Assembly: GCA_017421045.1 (NCBI GenBank)
Contig: JAFQMC010000016.1
Coordinates: forward strand, 1 to 64,000
DNA: 64,000 nt
Source: Clostridia bacterium
GTDB lineage: Bacteria > Bacillota > Clostridia > Oscillospirales > Acutalibacteraceae
Direction: 5' to 3'
In this document: piece after piece, positions 16,490-25,063 of the stretch
Position numbering within the stretch: the first letter of the stretch is position 1
Layout of the letters: the number at the start of each line of letters is the position of its first letter
Translations under genes and position numbers: made by a program
Notes under the pieces: model-generated
Database searches by the model: none
What the model was told of the DNA's origin: nothing
What the model saw: only the letters and a program-made list of their open reading frames with translations

Positions 16490-17164
16490 TTACTTCTCTA
16501 TATCGCGTGTATTATAAAGCTCTTTCATTTCCTCCACGGGCTTCTGCATTAATGCCTCGATAAGCTCTGTGAAGGTGCCGTCTTTGATTTCTTTTACTCT
16601 GTCCTCAAGATGCTGACATCCCGGTGCAAGATACTTGCCGTTTATGCGACGTGCAAGCATTGCAACCTGAGGATGAGAGATTCCCGCAGGACAGCGTGAG
16701 GAGCATACACCGCACATTACGCAGTCGAAGGACTCCTCGGCACAGCTCTCAAAATCTCCGCGCTGTGCGTAAGCTATGTACTGCATAACATTGAGTCCCT
16801 GTGTGCAGGCTTTGGTGCAGGCGTTACATCCGATGCAGGCGTATATCTCAGGATAGAGCTGCATCATGACCTGCTCGGTGGTTGCTATCTTCTCAATATC
16901 ATAGACCTCTTTAACAAGAGGAAAAAAAGGCAGGGTTGCGACATACATATTGTCCTCTACCTTGGTCTGGCAAGCAAGACAAGCCTTGAGCTCTTTGTCG
17001 CCTTTGATTCGGTAGATAGTGGCACAAGCACCGCAGAAACCGTTTCTGCATCCGCAACCACGGACAAGCTCGTAGCCTGCGTACTCCATGGCACGCATTA
17101 TTGTCAGGTTATCCGGAACAGAATACTTCTTTCCGAACAGAAAAACGTTTACCATATTTTCCAT
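16490..17164 (-). CDS. frdB: Fumarate reductase iron-sulfur subunit
   Basis: A 224-residue electron-transfer subunit. The N-terminal domain binds [2Fe-2S]: CRNGFCGAC plus CLAC (about residues 38-68). The C-terminal domain has two complete C-x2-C-x2-C-x3-C motifs, CIGCNACTKAC and CVMCGVCSSRCP, predicting two [4Fe-4S] clusters. Membrane SdhB/FrdB instead have one [4Fe-4S] and one [3Fe-4S]. The layout resembles the N-terminal half of methanogen TfrB, whose C-terminal CCG half is here a separate gene (hdrB). The ATG at 17164 is chosen for AGGAGGAG seven bases upstream. It sits directly between flxA and frdA, and no membrane-anchor gene is nearby, so the complex is probably cytoplasmic. Confidence 0.85.
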   Translation of the reverse strand: MENMVNVFLFGKKYSVPDNLTIMRAMEYAGYELVRGCGCRNGFCGACATIYRIKGDKELKACLACQTKVEDNMYVATLPFFPLVKEVYDIEKIATTEQVMMQLYPEIYACIGCNACTKACTQGLNVMQYIAYAQRGDFESCAEESFDCVMCGVCSSRCPAGISHPQVAMLARRINGKYLAPGCQHLEDRVKEIKDGTFTELIEALMQKPVEEMKELYNTRDIEK

Positions 17165-17180
17165 ATCATTACTCCTCCTA

Positions 17181-18014
17181 TCAATACTCATCGGGAAGCT
17201 CGCTGAGCTCGTCACAACGGAACACGGGGCCGTCCTTGCAGACGTATTTGGAGCCGATGTTACATCTGCCGCACTTGCCCACACCGCACTTCATGCGAAG
17301 CTCCATAGTGGTGTAGACCTGCTCTTTGGCAAATCCCATCTCTATCATTGCATCAAGTGTGAACTTGATCATAATGGGAGGTCCGCAGATGATAGCGGTC
17401 TTGTCGGTTGAAAAATCCAGTTCCTTAACATAAGAAGGAACGAAGCCTACATGACCGTTCCAGCCCTCCTGCTCGCGGTCGATGGTCAGATGAACGCGGA
17501 TACCCGTATCTTTAGTCCACTCATCTATAATCTCATTGTAGTCCACAAGGTCGTCCATACTGCGTGAACCGTAGACTATGTCGATTTCGCCGTATCTGTC
17601 GCGATAATGACGGCAGTAGTTGATAACGGAACGCAAGGGTGCAAGTCCGATACCGCCTGCGATGAACAGAAGATTCTTACCTGCGAATTCATCATCTACA
17701 GGGAAAGGTCTGCCGTAGGGGCCTCGGATTGTGAGCTGCTGGCCTTCCTCTGCCTGATGAAGCCAATCGGTTACACATCCGCACTTCTTGATAGAAAACT
17801 CCATATACTCCTGATTTGTGGGAGAAGATGTGATAGAAAACATCGCCTCACCCACACCGGGAATGGAGAGCATTGCACATTGTCCCGGCTTGTGGTCGAA
17901 GGCTTTTTTGCCATCGGGAGTGACAACACGGAAAGTCTTGACATCGGGAGTATCAATGCGAACATCGGTGATAACACCTAAAACAGGAATCAGGGTTTCT
18001 GCACGATTATTCAT
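17181..18014 (-). CDS. flxA: NAD(P)H:acceptor reductase subunit FlxA-like (FAD/NAD-binding)
   Basis: A 277-residue ferredoxin-reductase-fold protein of the AsrB/HydG/dihydroorotate-dehydrogenase-electron-transfer group. FAD-binding barrel first (MFSITSSP about residues 58-65, GPYGRPFP), then the NAD(P) domain (AGGIGLAPLRS about 118-128 and CGPPIMIK about 211-218). The C-terminal [2Fe-2S] motif is C-x4-C-x2-C-x(n)-C in KCGVGKCGRCNIGSKYVC. In Desulfovibrio FlxA is the NADH-oxidising entry point of FlxABCD-HdrABC. It overlaps the flxB stop by eight bases, so they are coupled. NADH versus NADPH cannot be decided from the sequence. Confidence 0.85.
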   Translation of the reverse strand: MNNRAETLIPVLGVITDVRIDTPDVKTFRVVTPDGKKAFDHKPGQCAMLSIPGVGEAMFSITSSPTNQEYMEFSIKKCGCVTDWLHQAEEGQQLTIRGPYGRPFPVDDEFAGKNLLFIAGGIGLAPLRSVINYCRHYRDRYGEIDIVYGSRSMDDLVDYNEIIDEWTKDTGIRVHLTIDREQEGWNGHVGFVPSYVKELDFSTDKTAIICGPPIMIKFTLDAMIEMGFAKEQVYTTMELRMKCGVGKCGRCNIGSKYVCKDGPVFRCDELSELPDEY

Positions 18015-19035
18015 TTTTATCCCCTCCCAGACTCTTCATAACTTTTACTATATTCATAGAAATCGGACACTTGGAAAGGCAACGACCGCAACCTACACAG
18101 CTGAACAAACCATCGTTATTCTCGGGATAATACACAAGCTTGTGCATAAATCTCTGACGAAAACGCTCAGTCTGGGTGAGACGAGGATTGCCGTGTGCCA
18201 TTTTTGTAAATTCGGAGAACATACAGGAATCCCAGCATCTGTAGCGAATGACACCTGAGCCTGTGTTGAAATCCTTGATGTCGTAGCACTGGCAGGTGGG
18301 ACATACAAAGGTGCAGGTTCCGCATCCGAGGCAGGACTGCGATAGCTCTGCCCACTGAGGAGAATCGAACAACTCCTTGGTTTTGCCGCTACCGAAAGCA
18401 TCTGTAGAAAGATCTTTTAGGGGAAGTTTGCTGAGAATATTCTTTGTCTTATCCTTTTGTGCCAACACTTCGGAATCATCGCACGCTTCTGTAATATGCT
18501 CGATTTTGCTCATCAGTGCCTTGCCTTTTTCGGTTACAGGCTGAAGATAAAGGTGCGACTCTGTCATCCATGCAGAGATATCTCCCATAGGCTCTGTGGG
18601 ATCAATGCCGAAGGTAGTACAGAAGCAAGTCTCGGAGGGCTTTGTGCAAGCCAGCGAGATGATTACTCCGTGCTCACGGCGTGTAGCATAGTAGCTGTCC
18701 ACAGGGTCAGAAAGGAAAACTCTGTCCAGAATATCGAAGCTCTTTACGTCGCATCCGCGGACACCGAAAACCGCAAAATCTTCGGACTCCTGACGGATAT
18801 CAAGGATGTCGATATTCTTGCCCTGAAGCTTGAACTCCATTAAATCCTCGGTATGAGGGAAGAAGAAGTTCTTGGGGCTTTTTACTGTATTGAGGGTGTT
18901 GAGATACTCAACTCCATCTTCGTATTTTGTATACACCGCTCCTCCTGCATTGTCTGACGCAGGAATGTACAGTGTCATTGATTTACTTATTTCTCCAAAA
19001 AGGGAATCAAGTGAATAAAGTGAAATTCTGCGCAT
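18007..19035 (-). CDS. flxB: FlxB-like 4Fe-4S dicluster protein (AsrA-type)
   Basis: A 342-residue electron-transfer protein with an AsrA-like alpha/beta first domain (FGVRGCDVKSFDILDRVFL near residue 90) and a C-terminal dicluster ferredoxin domain. The cluster motifs are CLGCGTCTFVCPTCQC (about 236-251) and CVGCGRCLSKCP (about 314-325). Additional cysteines (CTKPSETCFC near 130-139 and CWDSC near 270) may bind another cluster. It should relay electrons between the flavin of FlxA and the MvhD/HdrA side. It is paralogous to the next gene upstream (19035-20030). Start and stop overlap both neighbours by a few bases. Confidence 0.78.
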   Translation of the reverse strand: MRRISLYSLDSLFGEISKSMTLYIPASDNAGGAVYTKYEDGVEYLNTLNTVKSPKNFFFPHTEDLMEFKLQGKNIDILDIRQESEDFAVFGVRGCDVKSFDILDRVFLSDPVDSYYATRREHGVIISLACTKPSETCFCTTFGIDPTEPMGDISAWMTESHLYLQPVTEKGKALMSKIEHITEACDDSEVLAQKDKTKNILSKLPLKDLSTDAFGSGKTKELFDSPQWAELSQSCLGCGTCTFVCPTCQCYDIKDFNTGSGVIRYRCWDSCMFSEFTKMAHGNPRLTQTERFRQRFMHKLVYYPENNDGLFSCVGCGRCLSKCPISMNIVKVMKSLGGDKNE

Positions 19036-20030
19036 TACTCACTGTCCCTCCTCTCGAACACATCACAGGCCTCTAAATCGCCCAGGTCATAATCAACCAA
19101 AGGTGCTCGCATACCTACCTCGGCACCTGCCTGATAGTCACCGTAGAAGGAGTTGATATCCTTGATAAACTTGCGGTTCAGAAGATGCAGAGGAATGTTC
19201 TGAGGACAGACTCTGGAACATTCGCCACAGTCTGTGCAGCGGCCTGCAACATGAAAAGCACGGATGACATGGAACATCTGCTCCTCGAAGCTGTTTGTGG
19301 GAGCTTTGCTCTCAGCGCCTGAATTGGGATTATCAAACACACACTTTTCGCAGGTGCATGCAGGACACACGTCACGGCAGGCGTTGCAACGGATGCAACG
19401 TGAAAGCTCACCCTGCCAGAATGCGAAGCGCTCTTCGGAAGTCATGCTCTCGAGCTTTTCAACCTCGTCAAAGCGAGCAGAATCGATAACCTCTCCCTCA
19501 TCGCCCAAAAGCTCGTCGTACGCTACGTGCTTTTTGCTTTTGCAGTTGAGACAACGCTCAGAGAGCACCTCGGCATAAGGGATTTCTTTTGGATTTTCAT
19601 CGTAGATGGTTGTGACCGAAAGTCCTGCACCCTTGCTCTCAGCACAGACTATACCCTCGCCTGAAACGGCTTTCACCTTGGAAATATCAACCATTCCCTC
19701 ACAAGGGATGCCTACGACATAGACACTCTCACGGTTGAATCTATGCTCGGTGAGAAGCTGGTTGAAGCTGTATGTATCGCAGGGTTTCAGAAAAACAAGG
19801 AGCTTGCCATCGATGTTCTTTGTCTTTGATACTAAATATTTTGAGAAGTTGGCACCGCAGAAATCGTTCCAGACGAAATTTGCTTCGATGTCCTCGGCGG
19901 TGTTGAACACAGAGGGAGTCACATCATAGCAGAACTCACCCTGACGCCAGCCGAGAACAGCAGAAACTGTGCCGTCCTGAAGCAGAGAAACTGCTTTGCT
20001 CACAATTTGGTCACGTGTTATTTTTTGCAT
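19035..20030 (-). CDS. flxC: FlxC-like 4Fe-4S dicluster protein (AsrA-type)
   Basis: A 331-residue protein with the same plan as FlxB: an alpha/beta first domain with FLKPCDTYSFNQLL aligned to the GVRGCDVKSFDIL block of FlxB, then dicluster ferredoxin motifs CIRCNACRDVCPACTCEKC (about residues 210-228) and CTDCGECSRVCP (about 263-274). A separate CLNCKSKKH motif lies near 160. The pair looks like an old gene duplication. The ATG at 20030 has GGAGG seven bases upstream; the longer reading frame to 20132 has no such site and would overlap flxD widely. It overlaps flxD by 13 bases. Confidence 0.75.
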   Translation of the reverse strand: MQKITRDQIVSKAVSLLQDGTVSAVLGWRQGEFCYDVTPSVFNTAEDIEANFVWNDFCGANFSKYLVSKTKNIDGKLLVFLKPCDTYSFNQLLTEHRFNRESVYVVGIPCEGMVDISKVKAVSGEGIVCAESKGAGLSVTTIYDENPKEIPYAEVLSERCLNCKSKKHVAYDELLGDEGEVIDSARFDEVEKLESMTSEERFAFWQGELSRCIRCNACRDVCPACTCEKCVFDNPNSGAESKAPTNSFEEQMFHVIRAFHVAGRCTDCGECSRVCPQNIPLHLLNRKFIKDINSFYGDYQAGAEVGMRAPLVDYDLGDLEACDVFERRDSE

Positions 20031-20452
20031 CGCAGATCCTCCAATCTCTTGTTTTCTCCAAGGGCTGCAACGGTCTCGGCGAAGTCGTTCATTGTTGCCG
20101 CAAACTTTGCACCCTCGGCGGCAGATACCCACTCAAGACGTGTACGCTCACGCTCAATGCCCAGATAGTCAAGCATTGAGAAAAGCAGAGCCATACGACG
20201 TCTTGTGTAGTAGTTGCCTGATGTATAGTGACAGTCGCCGGGGTGGCATCCACAGATGATTACACCGTCGGCACCGCGCTGAAAAGCACGGAGTATAAAC
20301 ATAGGATTAACACGGCAGGAGCAGGGCACGCGGATAATCTTGACATCTGCAGGATAGTTCAGGCGGTTGTTTCCTGCAAGGTCAGCGCCTGCATAGGAAC
20401 ACCAGTTGCAGCAAAATGCAACAATAAGGGGTCTGTACTCGTTTACTTGCAT
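20018..20452 (-). CDS. flxD: MvhD/FlxD-like [2Fe-2S] electron-transfer subunit
   Basis: A 144-residue protein of the MvhD/FrhD-like hydrogenase delta family. The conserved cysteines are CCNWCSYAGAD (about residues 13-23), VPCSCRVNP (about 42-50) and GVIICGCHPGDCHY (about 63-76), which bind one [2Fe-2S] cluster. In methanogens MvhD passes electrons to HdrA; in FlxABCD the FlxD protein does the same. The ATG at 20452 lies inside the last codons of hdrA (10-base overlap), with GGAGGTGG about nine bases upstream. That tight coupling supports a fixed FlxD:HdrA stoichiometry. Confidence 0.88.
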   Translation of the reverse strand: MQVNEYRPLIVAFCCNWCSYAGADLAGNNRLNYPADVKIIRVPCSCRVNPMFILRAFQRGADGVIICGCHPGDCHYTSGNYYTRRRMALLFSMLDYLGIERERTRLEWVSAAEGAKFAATMNDFAETVAALGENKRLEDLRCKK

Positions 20453-22437
20453 ATTGCATCCACCTCCGCGATAATCTGTGAGCTCATAAAGCCTCTTAAA
20501 TCCATTGCACCCGACATGCAAGCTACCGTGCAGGCACCGCAACCCTGACAAACTGCAGGATTGACCTGTGCCACGCGACGCACAGCCACAGTGCGGTCAG
20601 GCTGAGGAAACTCTTTGTCTATATAAGTGATAGCACCATAGGGACATACTCTCTCGCAAGAGGAGCATCCGTTGCACATAAGCTCGTTGGGCGATGCTAT
20701 GCAGGGGTTGCCCGTGAGCTTATCCTTCACGAGAAGTCCTATGACCTTTGCCGCTGCGGCACTTGCCTGAGAGACTGTCTCGGGAATATCCTTGGGTCCC
20801 TGACATGTACCTGAGAGGAACACGCCTGCTGTGGGACTTTCCACAGGACGAAGCTTCGGATGTGCCTCGGTGAAGAAGTCGTTGGTATCCATGCTGGCTG
20901 TGAGCATTGTTGCAAGAGGACGGGCAGTCTTGTCTGGCTCAATAGCCGCCGCAAGCACCACCAGATCAGCATCAATATGAAGCTGTTTGTCTGCAAGCAA
21001 ATCGGATGCCTGAACCTTGAGTTTGTCGCCTTCGGGAGTTATCTTGCCTACCATACCCTTGATATATCTGACACCATATTCCTCCACCGCACGACGGTAA
21101 AACTCATCGAAGTTCTTGCCCGGAGTTCTCACGTCTATGTAGAACACGTAAACCTCGGTATCGGGGTATTTATCACGCACAAGCATTGCGTGCTTTGCTG
21201 TGTACATACAGCAGATTTTGGAACAATACTCCTTACCCTTTTCGGCACAGGCATCACAACGGGAGCCAACGCACTGAACAAAGACGATAGTGTGGGGATG
21301 CTCCAGATCGGAGGGTCTCAGAAGCTTGCCCTGTGTGGGACCTGCTGCGTTAGTGAGACGTTCAAACTCAAGAGAAGTAATAACATCCCTGGACTGATTG
21401 TATGCAAACTCATCGAACTTATCCATGCTGATGGGATTGAAGCCGGTGGCAACAACGATTGCACCGTACTTCTCCTCGATTAATTCGTCCTTCTGCTTGT
21501 AGTCGATAGCTCCTGCGGTACAAACCTTGGAGCAGATACCGCACTTGCCCGATTTCAGCATATTGCAGGCAGAGGGATCAATGGTTGCAACCTTGGGAAC
21601 TGCTTGTGCAAAGGGAATGTATACAGCACGGCGGTTGTCCATACCCAGATTGAACTCGTTGGGAATCTTCTTCATGGGACATTTCTCAACGCAGGCACCG
21701 CAACCTGTGCAGATATCCTCTTTGACGAAACGTGCTTTTTTCTTTATCTTTACGTCGAAGTTACCAACGAAGCCTCCTATCTCCTCTACTTCGCTGTAGG
21801 AGAAGATACGGATGTTCTCGTGCTGGGCAACATCAACCATCTTGGGTGTGAGAATGCAAGCGGCACAGTCAAGTGTCGGGAAAGTTTTATCAAGCTGTGC
21901 CATTTTGCCGCCGATGGTGGGATTCTTCTCCACGATATCTACAGGGAAACCTGCATCGGCAATGTCCAGAGCTGTCTGAATTCCGGCGATACCTCCGCCG
22001 ATAACCAAAGCTCTCTTTGTAACAGGGGACTCACCGGGAGTGAGAGGTGTGTTGAGGTTAACTTTTGCAACTGCTGCCTTGCCCAGGATGATAGCCTTCT
22101 CGGTGCCAGTGAGCATATCCTTATGTACCCAGGAACACTGCTCGCGGATGTTGGCTATTTCTACCATATAGGGGTTGAGACCTGCGGCGGCTGCAGTCTT
22201 GCGGAATGTAGCCTCGTGCATGCGGGGTGAGCAGGAACAGACAACGATGCCAGTAAGGTTATGCTCCTTCACAGCATCCTTGATTATATCCTGCCCTGCC
22301 TGCGAGCACATATATTGATAGTTGGTGGAAAAAACAACACCCGGCTCACTCTTGAGAGCTTCGGACACTGCCGCAACATCAACCGTGCCTGCAATGTTGG
22401 TTCCGCACCAGCATACAAATACGCCAATTCTCTGCAT
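20443..22437 (-). CDS. hdrA: Heterodisulfide reductase subunit A (flavin bifurcation subunit)
   Basis: A 664-residue full-length HdrA. It has an N-terminal domain with CWCGTNIAG and CSQAGQ, a thioredoxin-reductase-like FAD domain (GGGIAGIQTALDIADAG, about residues 148-164), and the HdrA signature CAACILTPKMVDVA. An inserted ferredoxin (CTGCGACVEKCP, CGICSKVC) lies near 243-310. A C-terminal ferredoxin follows (CNGCSSCERVCP, CQGCGACTVAC). HdrA FAD is the site of flavin-based electron bifurcation in methanogen MvhADG-HdrABC, splitting electrons between ferredoxin and the HdrB site. Here it lies between flxD and hdrC in one operon, so NADH rather than H2 is the likely donor. Confidence 0.93.
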   Translation of the reverse strand: MQRIGVFVCWCGTNIAGTVDVAAVSEALKSEPGVVFSTNYQYMCSQAGQDIIKDAVKEHNLTGIVVCSCSPRMHEATFRKTAAAAGLNPYMVEIANIREQCSWVHKDMLTGTEKAIILGKAAVAKVNLNTPLTPGESPVTKRALVIGGGIAGIQTALDIADAGFPVDIVEKNPTIGGKMAQLDKTFPTLDCAACILTPKMVDVAQHENIRIFSYSEVEEIGGFVGNFDVKIKKKARFVKEDICTGCGACVEKCPMKKIPNEFNLGMDNRRAVYIPFAQAVPKVATIDPSACNMLKSGKCGICSKVCTAGAIDYKQKDELIEEKYGAIVVATGFNPISMDKFDEFAYNQSRDVITSLEFERLTNAAGPTQGKLLRPSDLEHPHTIVFVQCVGSRCDACAEKGKEYCSKICCMYTAKHAMLVRDKYPDTEVYVFYIDVRTPGKNFDEFYRRAVEEYGVRYIKGMVGKITPEGDKLKVQASDLLADKQLHIDADLVVLAAAIEPDKTARPLATMLTASMDTNDFFTEAHPKLRPVESPTAGVFLSGTCQGPKDIPETVSQASAAAAKVIGLLVKDKLTGNPCIASPNELMCNGCSSCERVCPYGAITYIDKEFPQPDRTVAVRRVAQVNPAVCQGCGACTVACMSGAMDLRGFMSSQIIAEVDAICK

Positions 22438-22451
22438 GTGTTTTTTCCTCC

Positions 22452-22844
22452 TTACTTAGTATATTTTCTGAACGCACTGACGATTGCCTGCTGAGGCAAA
22501 TCGGGGTCGAGCATTTCGGGAATATCGTTTGCTGTCAGGTGGTTTGCACCCTGCTGTCTTATGACGGAAAGACGCACTGCCTCCACAAGCTTTGCAGGCT
22601 CTACGCCTCGGGGACACCGGTCCACGCAGGCAAAGCAACTGAGGCATTTGTAGAGGGACTCCGAACTTAGCAGAGGCTCTATGTCTCCGGACTCTACCAT
22701 ATAAACAAACTGGTGGGGATGATACTCCATCTCATCGTATGCAGGGCAAGTGCCTGAACATTTACCGCAACGCATACATTTGGAGGGGTTGACTCCGCTT
22801 CTGCGGATAATTTCGGACTTCATTTTTTCGTTATCCTTATGCAT
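22452..22844 (-). CDS. hdrC: Heterodisulfide reductase subunit C
   Basis: A 130-residue iron-sulfur protein with two [4Fe-4S] motifs, CMRCGKCSGTCP (about residues 23-34) and CLSCFACVDRCP (about 67-78). HdrC conducts electrons from HdrA to the catalytic clusters of HdrB. The length is short compared with methanogen HdrC (about 160-180), with only a small C-terminal tail. The start overlaps the hdrB stop by eight bases. Confidence 0.9.
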   Translation of the reverse strand: MHKDNEKMKSEIIRRSGVNPSKCMRCGKCSGTCPAYDEMEYHPHQFVYMVESGDIEPLLSSESLYKCLSCFACVDRCPRGVEPAKLVEAVRLSVIRQQGANHLTANDIPEMLDPDLPQQAIVSAFRKYTK

Positions 22845-23631
22845 TAGTCTCGTCCTCCTTTACACCCAGAGCCTCGGCAAGAAGCTCGGTGAAATACACG
22901 ACGGGAACGGAGTTTCCATTTTTGTCAAGATTATACTTGCACAGAGGGCAGGCGGTGACGATACACTCCGCTCCGAAAGCGGTGGCATTGTCGGTGACAG
23001 CCTTGCTCTTGCTCTTTGCAAATTCGGGGTTTTCCATTGTGACGTATCCTCCGCAACATTCGTTGCGCATGGAATATGCGACAGGCTCACCGCCGAGTGC
23101 ACGGATTAAGTCCTCGAAAATCTGAGGATTTTCAGGGTCATCCATCTGCATAACGGTATTGGGACGAAGCAAAAGACAACCGTAGTATGGGGCTATCTTT
23201 CTGCCGCCGAGGGGATTTACCACTTTTTCCTTCACTTTATCAAAACCCACTACATCACGGAGAAGCTCCAGATAATGATATACCTGAGTGTCTCCTGTGT
23301 ACGGAGATTCAGGTGCTATGTAGCGATTGACCTTGTCTGAAAATTCTGCGTCTGTCTGAATTGCGTGGTTGGTCTGTTTTATAACATTGTGGCAAGCTGA
23401 GCACACAGACACCAGAGGCTGATTTCTATCCTGTGCATATTTCAGTGCACGGACAGAACTGAGCTTCGTGGCGACCTCGTCCTTGGAGGTTGTGAACACT
23501 CCGCCGCAACACTGCCAGTTTTCTATTTCCTCCAGAGTAACACCCAGCACCTCGGCACACTTGCGTGCATATGTATCGAGGATGACCGCCTTATTCTTCA
23601 GTGTACATCCGGGAAAGTAACTTACCTTCAT
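22837..23631 (-). CDS. hdrB: Heterodisulfide reductase subunit B (CCG-domain protein)
   Basis: A 264-residue protein with two CCG domains. The first has PGC (about residue 8), CCGG (about 40) and CSACH (about 77). The second has YGC (about 150), NECCGG (about 190) and CPLCK (about 230). In methanogens these ligate two non-cubane [4Fe-4S] clusters that cleave CoM-S-S-CoB. This bacterium should have no such cofactors, so the natural acceptor is unknown: a small disulfide, a DsrC-like protein, or direct transfer to FrdAB. The ATG at 23631 has GGAG upstream; codons further upstream overlap the fumarase end. Both CCG motifs are intact, which argues for catalytic function. Confidence 0.9.
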   Translation of the reverse strand: MKVSYFPGCTLKNKAVILDTYARKCAEVLGVTLEEIENWQCCGGVFTTSKDEVATKLSSVRALKYAQDRNQPLVSVCSACHNVIKQTNHAIQTDAEFSDKVNRYIAPESPYTGDTQVYHYLELLRDVVGFDKVKEKVVNPLGGRKIAPYYGCLLLRPNTVMQMDDPENPQIFEDLIRALGGEPVAYSMRNECCGGYVTMENPEFAKSKSKAVTDNATAFGAECIVTACPLCKYNLDKNGNSVPVVYFTELLAEALGVKEDETNA

Positions 23632-23644
23632 GTATATTCGCTCC

Positions 23645-25021
23645 TTATACCATCTCTTCGGGATGGAATACCTCGTCGAATCTCTCGGCTGTGAGGAATC
23701 CAAGCTCTACGCAAGCCTCTTTGAGAGAGATGTTGTCTTTGTATGCCTTCTTTGCTGTTTTTGCGGCATTCTCATATCCGATGTAGGGATTGAGCGCAGT
23801 AACCAGCATCAGGGAGTTATGCAGGTTGTGGTGCATCTTTTCTTTATTTGCTGTGATGCCAACTGCACAGTTTTTATTGAATGAAAGAATCGCCTCGGAA
23901 AGCAGTCTTGCAGACTGGAGGAAGTTGTAAATGCAGACAGGCATAAACACATTCAGCTCAAAGTTGCCCTGTGATGCCGCCATACCCACTGCTACATCGT
24001 TGCCCATAACCTGAACTGCAACCATGGTCACAGCCTCACACTGAGTGGGATTGACCTTACCGGGCATAATGGAGGAACCGGGTTCGTTCTCGGGGATGAA
24101 AATTTCGCCCAGACCGTCACGGGGACCGCTTGCAAGCCAGCGGACGTCGTTTGCTATCTTCATCATATCACAAGCAAGTGCCTTGATAGCACCGTGCGCA
24201 AACACCAGCTCATCCTTGGAAGTGAGAGCGTGGAACTTGTTGCCTGCTGTAATAAAGGGTTTGTCTGTAAGTTTCTTGACGTTCTCTGCTACAAGCTCTG
24301 CAAAGCCCTTGGGGGTATTGAGACCTGTGCCGACGGCGGTGCCGCCCAGTGCCAGCTCATAGAGAGGTTTCACTGCCATACGGAGAAGCTCTACGTCTCT
24401 TTCAAGGCTTGAACGCCAACCGCTAATCTCCTGACTGAAGGTGATGGGAGTTGCGTCCTGCAGATGTGTACGACCGCTCTTGACGATACCCTCGTTGTCT
24501 TTCTCCAGACGGATAAAAGTATTGATGAGTGTCTCGGCGGCAGGAATGAGCTTGTCCTCGATTATTGACACTGCAGCGATGTGCATTGCTGTGGGGAATG
24601 TGTCGTTGGATGACTGGCTCATATTGATGTCATCGTTGGGATGAAGAATTTTTTTGCCTGCGATTTCATTGCCTCGGTTTGCAACAACCTCGTTCATATT
24701 CATATTGGACTGTGTGCCCGAACCTGTCTGCCACACAACCAGAGGGAAATGCTCGGAGAGTTTTCCGTCTATTACTTCGTCACAAGCCTTGGTGATAGCA
24801 GAGAGTTTTTCCTCGGTCATTTTCTCAGGCTTGAGTTCGCTGTTTGTCATAGCTGCTGCCTTTTTGAGTATTCCAAAAGCGTGGATTATCTCTTCGGGCA
24901 TAGTCTCAATACCTACGCCTATCTCAAAATTTTCACTTGAACGCTGGGTCTGTGCTCCCCACAGCTTGTCTGCAGGAACCTTTACTTCGCCCATTGAATC
25001 GTGCTCTATACGGAAATCCAT
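23645..25021 (-). CDS. fumC: Fumarate hydratase class II
   Basis: A 458-residue class II fumarase, the usual length, an oxygen-stable enzyme without iron-sulfur clusters. The family signature [11 protein letters not shown] lies near residue 318, containing the flexible catalytic Ser loop; [14 protein letters not shown] (about 97-110) and [14 protein letters not shown] (about 183-196) hold further active-site residues. In this operon it dehydrates malate to fumarate to feed FrdAB. It lies 42 bases after mdh and 13 bases before hdrB. Confidence 0.95.
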   Translation of the reverse strand: MDFRIEHDSMGEVKVPADKLWGAQTQRSSENFEIGVGIETMPEEIIHAFGILKKAAAMTNSELKPEKMTEEKLSAITKACDEVIDGKLSEHFPLVVWQTGSGTQSNMNMNEVVANRGNEIAGKKILHPNDDINMSQSSNDTFPTAMHIAAVSIIEDKLIPAAETLINTFIRLEKDNEGIVKSGRTHLQDATPITFSQEISGWRSSLERDVELLRMAVKPLYELALGGTAVGTGLNTPKGFAELVAENVKKLTDKPFITAGNKFHALTSKDELVFAHGAIKALACDMMKIANDVRWLASGPRDGLGEIFIPENEPGSSIMPGKVNPTQCEAVTMVAVQVMGNDVAVGMAASQGNFELNVFMPVCIYNFLQSARLLSEAILSFNKNCAVGITANKEKMHHNLHNSLMLVTALNPYIGYENAAKTAKKAYKDNISLKEACVELGFLTAERFDEVFHPEEMV

Positions 25022-25063
25022 TATCTATCTGTCCTTTCGGTTATCATTTTTAATCTAAAAATA

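Noticed and set aside
13575..17164. Membrane-bound succinate dehydrogenase with anchor subunit
   Set aside because: No cytochrome b/anchor gene occurs; the only membrane protein is an AspT-type carrier.
21604..22230. Plus-strand frame opposite hdrA
   Set aside because: A shadow of the strongly conserved hdrA; no start signal or recognisable domain.
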